This document shows positions 9,154 to 17,153 of a stretch of DNA of 64,000 nucleotides, piece after piece (position 1 is the first letter of the stretch; every line of letters starts with the position of its first letter). The notes beneath the pieces are model-generated. The model did not search any database and was not told the origin of the DNA. It saw only the letters and a program-made list of their open reading frames with translations. This DNA is from Herbinix luporum (GTDB lineage: Bacteria > Bacillota > Clostridia > Lachnospirales > Lachnospiraceae). The position numbers and the translations under genes are program-made. The stretch is taken from assembly GCF_900070325.1 (NCBI RefSeq), contig NZ_LN879430.1:174501-238500 (forward strand). The letters run 5' to 3'.

Positions 9154-10857
9154 ATGACCATAATAGATAGAGATAGGATTATAGGAGAAGATTTTTTTGA
9201 TTTGATTATCGAATATAGGACATATACAGGCCTAATAGAACTTTTTGGAGAAGAGGCTTTACATAGAATAGATGAAATATATGCGGTACTTCATGTTCCC
9301 GTTGAGCAATTTTTTGCAGAAATTTCAAATGTAAGGTATGCCGAAATTCCATTATTGTTTGGACTTACAGATGTAACCAGTCTTGATGCATCAAGAGTAT
9401 TGGATCTTAGGCAAACACCAGCTTTTAACCTAAGGGGAGAAGGAGTAATTATAGCTATTATTGATACTGGAATTGATTATACTAATCCTGTATTTATCAG
9501 ACCGGACGGTACATCTAAAATTCTTTCTATCTGGGATCAAACAATCAATACCGGCCCCACTTACCAAGAGGCTAACTTTGGCACCATATATAGCAGGGAG
9601 CAGATAAACCAGGCACTTGCATCAGATGATCCTCTTTCAATTGTTCCCAGTATGGATGAAAATGGCCATGGAACCATGCTGGCCGGAATCGCTGCCGGTA
9701 ATGATGTGGAGGAAGAAAATTTTTATGGAGTGGCCCCTGATGCTGATTTAATTATAGTTAAGCTTAGGGAAGCAAAACAAATTACCAGAAGGTTCTTTAG
9801 AGTTCCTAATAATGTAACATGTTTTCAAGAAAATCATATAATGTGGGCATTGAATTATTGCAATCAAGAGGCAAGAAGGTTAAACAGACCCTTAGTAATT
9901 TGCTTTGGAATAGGCAGCTCCCAAGGAGGACATACAGGGAGATCACCATTAAGTGTGGTTTTAAATATTGTCGCTGACCTTCCTGATACGGTGGTTGTAA
10001 CTTCAGCAGGAAATGAAGGTAATCTGGGAAGGCATTATTATGGAGTAATTGATCCCACCATAGGGAGCAATACAGTTGAACTTAATGTTAGCGAAAACGA
10101 TAAACAATTTGCTATGGAATTATGGGGAAATCCACCGGGTATATATTCCATTGATGTTTTGTCTCCTTCCGGTGAGTATATTCCCAGAATTCCGGCAAGC
10201 ATAAGAGTAGGCCGGGTAATTTCATTTATTTTTGAACAAACCACTCTATATGTTGATTATAGCACGATAGAATCCCAGACAGGAGACCAGCTAATACTTA
10301 TTCGTTTTGATAATGCTTCAGCTGGTATATGGAGATTTAATGTTTATGGCCACGGAGATTTGGCTACAGGTTTTCATATATGGCTTCCCATGGGAAATTT
10401 TATTTCAGAAAACACTTACTTTATACAGCCAAATATATTTACCACAGTACTGTCTCCCGGTACAACTACTTATCCCATAACCGTTACATCATATAATCCT
10501 GTTAACAATAATTTGTATGTAAATGCCGGCAGAGGTTACACCAGGAACAATACTATTAAACCTGAAATAGCAGCTCCCGGTGTCAATTATCTTGCCCCTA
10601 GTCTAAACCATACCTTTCAAGCATTTACCGGAACCTCTGTCTCGGCCGCCCATACAGCTGGTGTTGTAGCCTTGATTTTAGAATGGGGAACTGTTAGAGG
10701 CAATGAACCGGGTATGGATTCTAATGTACTTAAGAATCATTTAATTCGGGGAGCCAGAAGAAGTACCAATCTAACCTATCCCAATAGAGATTGGGGCTAT
10801 GGGATTTTAGATGTATTTAAAGTTTTTGAAAATATGAGGGCAGACTTAGGTTTCTAA
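9154..10857 (+). CDS. Subtilisin-like S8 protease, Csp type (second of tandem pair)
   Basis: A 567-residue paralogue of the preceding gene, aligned along its full length by eye and separated from it by 24 bases. The triad is complete: Asp104 (AIIDTGIDY), His172 (NGHGTMLAG) and Ser495 (TGTSVSAAH). The insert before the Ser, with conserved MELWG and SPxGEYIPRI stretches, is shared by both proteins. It precedes spoVT, a forespore regulator, in line with a spore role. In Clostridioides difficile one Csp is a catalytically dead receptor; here neither copy has lost its triad. Function in germination is inferred from family and context only. Confidence 0.85.
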   Translation: MTIIDRDRIIGEDFFDLIIEYRTYTGLIELFGEEALHRIDEIYAVLHVPVEQFFAEISNVRYAEIPLLFGLTDVTSLDASRVLDLRQTPAFNLRGEGVIIAIIDTGIDYTNPVFIRPDGTSKILSIWDQTINTGPTYQEANFGTIYSREQINQALASDDPLSIVPSMDENGHGTMLAGIAAGNDVEEENFYGVAPDADLIIVKLREAKQITRRFFRVPNNVTCFQENHIMWALNYCNQEARRLNRPLVICFGIGSSQGGHTGRSPLSVVLNIVADLPDTVVVTSAGNEGNLGRHYYGVIDPTIGSNTVELNVSENDKQFAMELWGNPPGIYSIDVLSPSGEYIPRIPASIRVGRVISFIFEQTTLYVDYSTIESQTGDQLILIRFDNASAGIWRFNVYGHGDLATGFHIWLPMGNFISENTYFIQPNIFTTVLSPGTTTYPITVTSYNPVNNNLYVNAGRGYTRNNTIKPEIAAPGVNYLAPSLNHTFQAFTGTSVSAAHTAGVVALILEWGTVRGNEPGMDSNVLKNHLIRGARRSTNLTYPNRDWGYGILDVFKVFENMRADLGF

Positions 10858-10899
10858 ATATAATTGATAAATTAATTTATTAAAATATACCTGTTAAAT

Positions 10900-10930
10900 G
10901 TATAAACTTTCCCATTTTACAAACAATAAT
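10900..10930 (+). promoter_or_regulatory. Possible forespore sigma-G-like promoter of spoVT
   Basis: GTATAA (10900-10905) and CAATAATA (from 10924) are separated by 18 bases, which loosely resembles sigma-G -35 and -10 elements. spoVT is sigma-G controlled in Bacillus subtilis. The match is partial and the call tentative. Confidence 0.3.
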
Positions 10931-10996
10931 ATTAGACTAAAGTTTAGCAGCATTTAAATTAATTATATCTTATCGCAAAATGGAGGAAGATTATAT

Positions 10997-11545
10997 ATGA
11001 AAGCTACAGGTATTGTAAGAAGAATAGATGATTTAGGTCGTGTTGTTGTACCTAAGGAAATTAGACGCACCTTAAGAATTAGAGAAGGTGATCCCTTGGA
11101 AATATTTACAGACAGGGAAGGAGAGATTATTCTAAAAAAATACTCACCCATCGGAGAGCTTGGGCAATTTGCAAAACAATATGCGGATTCATTAAACCAA
11201 ACCACCGGATATATAGTTGCAATTACTGATAAAGATCAATTTATTGCCGTTGCAGGTTCTATAAAAAAAGATTTACTAGGAAAAGGTATTAGCCGTGAAT
11301 TAGAGGAATTAATTAATGAAAGAGAGACTGCTATTGCTTCTAATGAAGAAAAAAACTTTTTAAAGATAACTAATGATGATGACACTGAATTTACCTATCA
11401 AGTAATATGTCCAATAATCAGTGAAGGAGATGCAATCGGTTCTGTTATTATTCTTACAAGAGATGAAAAGGTTAAATTTGGGGATACGGAAATAAAATTG
11501 GCAAGTACTGCAGCAGCATTTTTAGGCAGGCAGATGGAGCAATAA
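10997..11545 (+). CDS. spoVT: Stage V sporulation protein T, AbrB-type regulator
   Basis: A 182-residue DNA-binding protein that adjusts forespore gene expression late in sporulation. The N-terminal swapped-hairpin AbrB domain is MKATGIVRRIDDLGRVVVPKEIRRTLRIREGDPLEIF in its expected form (given here in pieces: residues 1-20 and 21-37). The C-terminal half (about 55-182) is a GAF-like domain typical of SpoVT and absent from AbrB itself. A GGAGG site precedes the ATG. It stands alone between the subtilases and mazG, with a terminator after it. Confidence 0.96.
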   Translation: MKATGIVRRIDDLGRVVVPKEIRRTLRIREGDPLEIFTDREGEIILKKYSPIGELGQFAKQYADSLNQTTGYIVAITDKDQFIAVAGSIKKDLLGKGISRELEELINERETAIASNEEKNFLKITNDDDTEFTYQVICPIISEGDAIGSVIILTRDEKVKFGDTEIKLASTAAAFLGRQMEQ

Positions 11546-11552
11546 GTAATTT

Positions 11553-11592
11553 AGCTGTCAAGATAGGCAAAAAGCTTGGCAGCTTTTTCTTT
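11553..11592 (+). terminator. Intrinsic terminator after spoVT
   Basis: Arms AGCTGTCAAG (11553-11562) and CTTGGCAGCT (11575-11584) pair with one G-U, followed by TTTTCTTTTT. Confidence 0.85.
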
Positions 11593-11696
11593 TTAACTAT
11601 TTAGAGGTTTACTTGCTGCTTTTATTTGCTATAATATGCTATAGACTGGTAATAAAGGCTGTTAACTAAAGAAATCTTTGAATAAGGGAGATTATA

Positions 11697-12473
11697 ATGG
11701 ACAAGACCTATAGTTTTAATGAGTTTATGGATATTATTAGGAAATTAAGAAGTAAGGAGGGCTGTCCTTGGGATAGGGAGCAAACCCATGAAAGCTTAAG
11801 GCAGTGTTTAATAGAAGAAGCATATGAAGTAATTGAAGCAATTAATAATCAAGATAGTAAAAATTTATGTGAAGAGCTGGGAGATTTACTTCTTCAAGTG
11901 GCAATGCATAGTGTTATTGCTGAGGAAACTGGAGAATTTACTGTTGAAGATGTAATTTCTGAAGAAAGCAGGAAGATGATTAGACGTCATCCCCATGTGT
12001 TTGGGAATCTTACTGCAGATAGCACAAAGGAAGTATTAAAAAACTGGGAAGATATTAAAGCTTTGGAAAAAAGTCATGTTAATAATCCAGAACAAGATAT
12101 AAAATCAGTTCCAAAAGCACTTCCTGCCCTTATACGAGCAAGAAAAGTTCAGGAAAAAGCTGTAAAGTACGGACTAGATCCGGGAAGTCCTGATAAAGCT
12201 TTAGATGATATTACAAAGGGGCTTGATATCCTAAGAAAAGCTATAGAAATAGGGGAAAAATCCCGTATAAATAATGATTTTGGTAACTTGTTATTTCAAA
12301 TGATAAAATTATCGGTGGTTTTACAGATAAATGCAGAAAATTCCTTGACAAATGCTATTAATCAGTTTATAAATAGATTTATAGATGTCCTTTACCCTCA
12401 GGAGGGAAATGGCCATAATCTATGCGCTGTAACCCCCCATAAGCAGGAAGCTTTGTGGTGGGAAAAAAATTAA
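11697..12473 (+). CDS. mazG: Nucleoside triphosphate pyrophosphohydrolase
   Basis: A 258-residue all-alpha NTP pyrophosphatase that cleans up noncanonical or excess nucleotides. The first MazG domain shows GCPWDREQTHESL and the metal-binding EEAYEVIEAI with EELGDLLLQV. The second domain (about 165-225) is present but more divergent. It lies just upstream of hup and rqcP, an order common in Firmicutes around the yabN-yabO-yabP-yabQ-divIC region. A GGGAG site precedes the ATG. Confidence 0.93.
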   Translation: MDKTYSFNEFMDIIRKLRSKEGCPWDREQTHESLRQCLIEEAYEVIEAINNQDSKNLCEELGDLLLQVAMHSVIAEETGEFTVEDVISEESRKMIRRHPHVFGNLTADSTKEVLKNWEDIKALEKSHVNNPEQDIKSVPKALPALIRARKVQEKAVKYGLDPGSPDKALDDITKGLDILRKAIEIGEKSRINNDFGNLLFQMIKLSVVLQINAENSLTNAINQFINRFIDVLYPQEGNGHNLCAVTPHKQEALWWEKN

Positions 12474-12496
12474 TACATTAGAGGAGGAGCAAATAC

Positions 12497-12772
12497 ATGA
12501 ACAAAGCAGAATTAGTAGCAGCTATCGCAGAAAGAACAGAGTTTTCTAAGAAGGATTCAGAAAAGGCTTTAAAGGCTTTTATTGATGTTGTTTCAGAGGA
12601 ACTTGCAAAAGGTGGTAAAGTTCAATTAGTTGGTTTTGGTACATTCGAAGTTGTTGACAGACCTGCAAGAACAGGAAGAAATCCTTTAACCAATGAGCCT
12701 ATGATGATTGCTGCTTCTAAGGCACCTAAGTTCAAAGCTGGTAAAGCTTTAAAAGACATTGTTAACGCATAG
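12497..12772 (+). CDS. hup: HU family DNA-binding protein
   Basis: A 91-residue nucleoid protein that bends DNA. It starts MNKAELVAAIAERTEFSKKD and carries the DNA-binding arm with FGTFEVVDRPARTGRNP, the HU/IHF signature. Length is typical. The strong GAGGAGGAG ribosome site and even codon use fit a highly expressed gene. A possible attenuator lies between it and rqcP. Confidence 0.97.
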   Translation: MNKAELVAAIAERTEFSKKDSEKALKAFIDVVSEELAKGGKVQLVGFGTFEVVDRPARTGRNPLTNEPMMIAASKAPKFKAGKALKDIVNA

Positions 12773-12793
12773 TTGACCAAATTAATGAAAGAG

Positions 12794-12848
12794 GCTGTTT
12801 TAAATTCCGTATCTCTTAGGGGGTGTAGGGTGTTTAAAGCAGCTTTTT
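12794..12848 (+). terminator. Terminator or attenuator between hup and rqcP
   Basis: Arms GCTGTTTTAAA (12794-12804) and TTTAAAGCAGC (12833-12843) pair over 11 bases with one G-U, followed by TTTTT. The 28-base loop is long for a terminator. It would reduce read-through from abundant hup transcripts into rqcP. Confidence 0.55.
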
Positions 12849-12868
12849 ACTTAAGAATGGAGTTTATT

Positions 12869-13108
12869 ATGAGATTAGATAAATTTTTAAAGGTATCTAG
12901 ACTTATTAAAAGGAGAACTGTGGCCAATGAAGCCTGCGATGCAGGACGTGTATTAGTTAACGGTAAAGTTGCAAAAGCCTCAACGATTGTTAGAGTCGGT
13001 GATATTATTGAAATAGGCTTTGGTAGCAAAACTGTTAAGGTGGAGGTTCTGGAAGTTTTAGAAACCGTTAAAAAAGATGAAGCAAAAGAAATGATTAAGT
13101 ATTTATAA
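12869..13108 (+). CDS. rqcP: S4-domain RNA-binding protein RqcP (YabO)
   Basis: A 79-residue S4-domain protein of the RqcP/Hsp15 family, which works with RqcH in adding alanine tails to nascent chains on stalled 50S subunits. The S4 core is MRLDKFLKVSRLIKRRT followed by ANEACDAGRVLVNGKVAK. The frame is open further upstream, but I chose the ATG at 12869: it gives the canonical MRLDKFLK start and has a GGAG site six bases upstream. The upstream extension would run through the hairpin. The position between hup and yabP matches other Firmicutes. Confidence 0.93.
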   Translation: MRLDKFLKVSRLIKRRTVANEACDAGRVLVNGKVAKASTIVRVGDIIEIGFGSKTVKVEVLEVLETVKKDEAKEMIKYL

Positions 13109-13211
13109 GTCGTCATTAAGTAGAAAGTCTTCTCATATACTTAAAAAGGTAACTCTAGACTTGTTTTAGAGCAAGCTGTTTTAGGTATTAAATTAGAGGA
13201 GGCTTTTTTCT

Positions 13212-13499
13212 ATGGAGGAAAGACAAGAGATTTTAAAGGGACATAAACTGCATATCAATGCCAGAAAAACTGCAACTATTACCGGTGTCAATGATGTATT
13301 ATCTTTTGATGCGGGGGAGGTTTTATTGCAGACTGAGCAGGGAATATTGTTGATACGGGGAAGTGAATTACATGTAAACCGCCTAACTCTTGAAAAGGGA
13401 GAGGTGGATATTGATGGAAAAATTGATAGTATAACCTATTCGGATTCCACTAGCTATGGTAAGTCCGGTGAATCCTTATTAGGCAGGCTGTTTAAATAG
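13212..13499 (+). CDS. yabP: Sporulation protein YabP
   Basis: A 95-residue member of the YabP/YqfC family needed for normal spore formation in the mother cell. The recognisable core is LKGHKLHINARKTATITGV with LTLEKGEVDIDGKIDSI, a beta-rich fold. A GAGGAGG site precedes the ATG. yabQ starts nine bases after its stop, so the pair is an operon with divIC close behind. In Bacillus subtilis this pair is sigma-E controlled; I see no clear sigma-E site here. Confidence 0.93.
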   Translation: MEERQEILKGHKLHINARKTATITGVNDVLSFDAGEVLLQTEQGILLIRGSELHVNRLTLEKGEVDIDGKIDSITYSDSTSYGKSGESLLGRLFK

Positions 13500-13508
13500 G
13501 AGGCCTGT

Positions 13509-14069
13509 ATGAGTCAAGAGATTATAATAGAACTACAGTTTTTTTGGGTTTCCATCCTTTGGGGAGCCTTAATACTTCTGGCATATGATCAATTAAGGGT
13601 TATTAGGAGGATAATAAGCCATAATAATATATTTATAACAATACAGGATATGATTTTTTGGATTCTGGCCAGTATCTTTATATTTGCTATGTTGTATGTA
13701 AAAAACGATGGTATTATTCGTGGGTTTTCTGTTATGGGAATGGTTATTGGCATGGTCTTATATCATTACATATTAAGTGATTTAATTGTAATGTTAATAA
13801 GCAGAGGAATCCTTTTATTGCTGCGCCCATTATCTATTACTATAAAGTATATTCGTAAGGGGGGCAGCTTTCTTTTAAAAAAGGGAAAAAATTTCTTAAA
13901 AATAATACTAAAGCGATTGAAAAAAATATTGGAATCAGTTAAAATATATTTAACAAAATATAAACAGAAAAGTAATAATAAAAAGGCCAAAATTCATCAT
14001 AAGAATCATAAGAAAAAGAAGAGCAAGAAAAAGCAGGTACCAAAAAATAGGGACAAGAACAAAAGGTGA
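13509..14069 (+). CDS. yabQ: Spore cortex biosynthesis protein YabQ
   Basis: A 186-residue membrane protein. The N-terminal half carries four hydrophobic segments starting with LQFFWVSILWGALILLAYD, typical of YabQ, which is required for cortex formation. The C-terminal tail from about residue 115 is extremely rich in Lys and His and probably cytoplasmic; this tail is longer and more basic than in Bacillus. It starts nine bases after yabP with an AGGAGG site. Confidence 0.88.
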   Translation: MSQEIIIELQFFWVSILWGALILLAYDQLRVIRRIISHNNIFITIQDMIFWILASIFIFAMLYVKNDGIIRGFSVMGMVIGMVLYHYILSDLIVMLISRGILLLLRPLSITIKYIRKGGSFLLKKGKNFLKIILKRLKKILESVKIYLTKYKQKSNNKKAKIHHKNHKKKKSKKKQVPKNRDKNKR

Positions 14070-14090
14070 TTTATAAAGTGAGGTGTAATA

Positions 14091-14381
14091 ATGAGAGGGA
14101 GAAATAAAAAGGGTAATGGTACTGGTATTATTGTATTTGTCGTATTGTGCATTTTTGGTATTGTTGCTTTTGGAAAAATTAATCTTCAGGATAGAAAAAA
14201 AGAGTTAGATCTTATGATGAACTCCTTAGAGAAGCAGATTAGTGATGAGGAAGAAAGAAAAATAGATATTAAAAATCTTGAAGCCTATGTTCAAACTAAA
14301 GGCTATATAGAAGAGGTTGCCAGGGATCAATTAGGCCTGGTTTATGAAGATGAGATTATCTTCAAGGAGGATGACAATTAG
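14091..14381 (+). CDS. divIC: Cell division protein DivIC (FtsB-like)
   Basis: A 96-residue septum protein: a short basic N-terminus, one transmembrane helix (about 13-30), then a coiled coil (about 32-65) and a short C-terminal region with TKGYIEEVARDQLGLVYEDEIIF, the FtsB/DivIC signature in pieces. It links FtsL and DivIB in the divisome. It ends the yabPQ-divIC run just before tRNA-Met and spoIIE, the same order as in Bacillus subtilis. Confidence 0.9.
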   Translation: MRGRNKKGNGTGIIVFVVLCIFGIVAFGKINLQDRKKELDLMMNSLEKQISDEEERKIDIKNLEAYVQTKGYIEEVARDQLGLVYEDEIIFKEDDN

Positions 14382-14416
14382 TTTAAAAAATATTTTTAAT
14401 ATGATATTTTTTACCA

Positions 14417-14445
14417 TTGACTTTTAATAAGAAAGTATATATAAT
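14417..14445 (+). promoter_or_regulatory. Sigma-A promoter of tRNA-Met
   Basis: TTGACT (14417-14422) and TATAAT (14440-14445) are 17 bases apart and end 15 bases before the tRNA, a strong housekeeping promoter for a single tRNA unit. Confidence 0.85.
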
Positions 14446-14460
14446 AACACTTGTGACTTT

Positions 14461-14534
14461 GGCGAAGTAGCTCAGTTGGCGAGAGCATGCGGTTCATACC
14501 CGCAGTGTCGGCGGTTCAAATCCGTCCTTCGCTA
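14461..14534 (+). tRNA. tRNA-Met (CAT)
   Basis: A full cloverleaf is visible. The acceptor is GGCGAAG with CTTCGCT (one G-U at the end) and the D arm is GCTC with GAGC. The anticodon stem TGCGG/CCGCA (14488-14492 and 14500-14504) holds the loop TTCATAC with anticodon CAT at 14495-14497. The T arm is GGCGG/CCGTC with TTCAAAT. No CCA is encoded. The anticodon stem lacks the three stacked G-C pairs of initiators, so elongator Met is likely; a lysidine-modified Ile tRNA cannot be fully excluded. A Met tRNA just before spoIIE also occurs in Bacillus subtilis. Confidence 0.95.
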
Positions 14535-14548
14535 TTTTTTTATGTCCA

Positions 14549-14583
14549 AAAGGGTCCGGTTAGATTTTAACCGGGCCCTTTCT
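14549..14583 (+). terminator. Intrinsic terminator of tRNA-Met
   Basis: Arms AAAGGGTCCGGTTA (14549-14562) and TAACCGGGCCCTTT (14568-14581) pair with one G-U around a five-base loop; only a short T run follows, but the stem is very stable. Confidence 0.85.
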
Positions 14584-14644
14584 TAATTTCTTAAAATAAT
14601 TTAAGCTCCTATATTCGATGTAATCAGTCTTTTGAAAGAGTTCT

Positions 14645-14710
14645 TGTCAAAAAGTTTTTCTATTGCAGTGCTTGTTTTTGACAAAGATTTTACCCTACTG
14701 TGCCTATAAT
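14645..14710 (+). promoter_or_regulatory. spoIIE promoter with 21-bp spacer and Spo0A-box-like sites
   Basis: TTGACA (14678-14683) and TATAAT (14705-14710) match sigma-A consensus fully but are 21 bases apart, too far for unaided transcription. TGTCAAA (14645-14651) and the inverted copy TTTGACA (14677-14683) each match the Spo0A box TGTCGAA at six of seven positions, and the second overlaps the -35. The Bacillus subtilis spoIIE promoter is known for the same unusual 21-bp spacing and for Spo0A activation. Confidence 0.75.
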
Positions 14711-14773
14711 AAGCAGCATAACTAAAAAGGCAGCCTAGATACATCAATAGGTAACAAAAAGGAGCGAAGCAAA

Positions 14774-17062
14774 ATGAAAAATATCAGGAAAAACGCTATC
14801 TTGATTTATGTTATTGGGTTTGTCATAGCAAGGGCCACATTCCTTGGAATAAATCCCCTGGCCATCGGATATTTTACGGCAGCATATTTAGATAAGGCCA
14901 GACCCGGATTACTTTTTATAACCATATTAGCAGGAATAGGCTCGGCTATGGCTCCTACAATGGTACTTAAATATTTGCTTTCGATGATTAGCTCGGTTGT
15001 TTTATTGGAGTCACCCTATTTAAAGAAAAGAGAACTGCCTTTGCAGCTTTACTTTTATATACCGGCAATAACCTTGGGTATATTTGCCATGATGGAAGCA
15101 GGGGCATATGGATGGGATCCTAAGATGATTTTTATGGCTATATTAGAAGCTATAATAGCCTATGTATCAGGGATGATATTTAGCCTGGGGACAGGATTTT
15201 TCCTAAAACAGCCTAAGGGAATGAAAATGACCAATGAAGAAATGATATCATTAAGTCTAATGGTTGCAGTACTTATTTATGCCCTACCGGAGGTTAGCAG
15301 CCCCTATATAGCCCCTATAGAAACAGTGGTTTATTTTGTTATACTTTTGTTTACATATAAGTATGGGGTAGGACAGGGGGCAGTCACCGGTGCGGTATCA
15401 GGGTTTGCATTAAGTCTTCGTGGAGCCCCTATTCATATTATTAGTCTGCTTACCATGATGGGAATTGTACCTGCCTTGTTTAGAAGTATCGGAAGAATTC
15501 CCACTGCCGCTGTTTTTTCACTGACAAGTGCAATTATAAGCCTGCTATATGGGGAAATAGCAGTATCATCTAGGGAAATAGCTGCCTTAAGTTCAGCCCT
15601 ATTGTTATTTTTACTATTGCCAAAAACAATAATTTATAGAGTAGATAATGATAAGAATGGTATAGGCCAAAGTCTAATGTCCTTAGACAATTTAAAAAAG
15701 CTTGCCAATAACAGGATGAAGACATTTTCGGAATCATTTTTAAAGCTATCAAAAACTTTAGAAAGTATTGCCGAAGGGCAAGAAAAAAATATACAAAAAG
15801 AAATAGATGCAATCTTTGAAGATATATCAGAAAGACTTTGTAAAAATTGTAAAAACTGTAGTTTTTGTTGGGAAAACAATTTTCAGGAGGCATATAATGC
15901 AGCTTGTAATATGTTTGATGTGGCTCAAAAGAAAGGATATATCGAGGAAAAAGATATACCGCAGTATTTTTTAGATTATTGTATATGTGCCCATGAGTTG
16001 GTGCTAGAAACCAATAGGGGATTTGAAATTGCTAAGATTAATAATCTATGGGCAAATCGGCTGGCAGAAAGTAGGGAAGTGATTGCCGGCCAGCTTAAAG
16101 AAGTATCCAATGCTATAAATACACTAACCGGGGATATATATAAAGCAGCAAGAGTTATGGAAAATGATGAGAGCAAGGTTATTAAAAAATTAGGGGCACA
16201 TAATATAGATGTTAAAAATATTATAATATTGGAAAGAGGGGGCAGACGAAAAGAACTGATTATTAATGCCGCTGTAGGAAGAAATCATTTTATTACCACT
16301 AAAGAAGCTGCAGCATGGATATCAGAAGCCTTAGGAATGAAATTTGCAGTATCAGAGATATCAAAATCAGTTTTTTCAAAAGAGTACGAGGAGTATTGTT
16401 TTGTTGAGGATACAAAGTTCAAGGTGTTAACCGGTGTTGCAAGGGCTATGAAAGAGAATATTTCCGGTGATAATTTTTCTATTATAAATTTGGATAATGG
16501 TGAAATGGTTATAGCCCTTTCAGACGGCATGGGAACCGGAAAAGAAGCCTGTGAAGAAAGTGAAACGGTTCTTTCATTGCTGGAGCAATTTTTAGAAGCA
16601 GGATTTAAAATAGAAACTGCAATCAGAATGATAAATTCCAATCTGGTACTTAAACCTGAAAAACAAGCCTTTTCAACTATAGATATGGGAACTATTAATT
16701 TATATACTGCTATGTGTGAGTTTGTTAAAATCGGTGCAGCTTCTACCTTTATTAAGAGAAATAATTGGGTGGAAACAATCAGTTCCACAACGTTACCCAT
16801 TGGTATGTTAAAGGTTGTTGATTACGATTCTGTAACAAAAAAGCTATATGAAGGGGATATTATTATAATGGTATCAGATGGGGTTTTAGACTGCTTAAAT
16901 GAAGATAATAAAGAAGCTTATATGGAGAAGTTAATTATGAATATACAAAGCAATAACCCACAGGAAATAGCCAACCGTATTCTAGATCATGCTCTATCAC
17001 AATCAAATTATATTCCTATGGATGACATTACCGTAATTACGGCAGGAATCTGGCTAAAATAA
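14774..17062 (+). CDS. spoIIE: Stage II sporulation protein E, PP2C-type phosphatase
   Basis: A 762-residue membrane phosphatase that dephosphorylates SpoIIAA to activate sigma-F in the forespore and also interacts with FtsZ at the polar septum. The N-terminal ~300 residues hold about ten transmembrane helices. A central region (about 310-540) includes a Cys cluster CKNCKNCSFCW. The C-terminal PP2C domain shows the metal-binding motifs VIALSDGMGTGKEA, MVSDGVLD and DDITVITAGIW. A GGAG site sits before the ATG. It stands alone behind its own promoter. Confidence 0.97.
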   Translation: MKNIRKNAILIYVIGFVIARATFLGINPLAIGYFTAAYLDKARPGLLFITILAGIGSAMAPTMVLKYLLSMISSVVLLESPYLKKRELPLQLYFYIPAITLGIFAMMEAGAYGWDPKMIFMAILEAIIAYVSGMIFSLGTGFFLKQPKGMKMTNEEMISLSLMVAVLIYALPEVSSPYIAPIETVVYFVILLFTYKYGVGQGAVTGAVSGFALSLRGAPIHIISLLTMMGIVPALFRSIGRIPTAAVFSLTSAIISLLYGEIAVSSREIAALSSALLLFLLLPKTIIYRVDNDKNGIGQSLMSLDNLKKLANNRMKTFSESFLKLSKTLESIAEGQEKNIQKEIDAIFEDISERLCKNCKNCSFCWENNFQEAYNAACNMFDVAQKKGYIEEKDIPQYFLDYCICAHELVLETNRGFEIAKINNLWANRLAESREVIAGQLKEVSNAINTLTGDIYKAARVMENDESKVIKKLGAHNIDVKNIIILERGGRRKELIINAAVGRNHFITTKEAAAWISEALGMKFAVSEISKSVFSKEYEEYCFVEDTKFKVLTGVARAMKENISGDNFSIINLDNGEMVIALSDGMGTGKEACEESETVLSLLEQFLEAGFKIETAIRMINSNLVLKPEKQAFSTIDMGTINLYTAMCEFVKIGAASTFIKRNNWVETISSTTLPIGMLKVVDYDSVTKKLYEGDIIIMVSDGVLDCLNEDNKEAYMEKLIMNIQSNNPQEIANRILDHALSQSNYIPMDDITVITAGIWLK

Positions 17063-17153
17063 GGAAGTATGAAAAGGGCATTGAAATTTAATGGGGAAAG
17101 GATTAGAATACAATTGAAAGAAAATATACAGATTTTAACCGAACAGGAGTAAT

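Noticed and set aside
14385..14412. AT-only inverted repeat after divIC as a terminator
   Set aside because: The stem contains no G-C pairs, so it would be unstable; it overlaps the upstream side of the tRNA promoter region.
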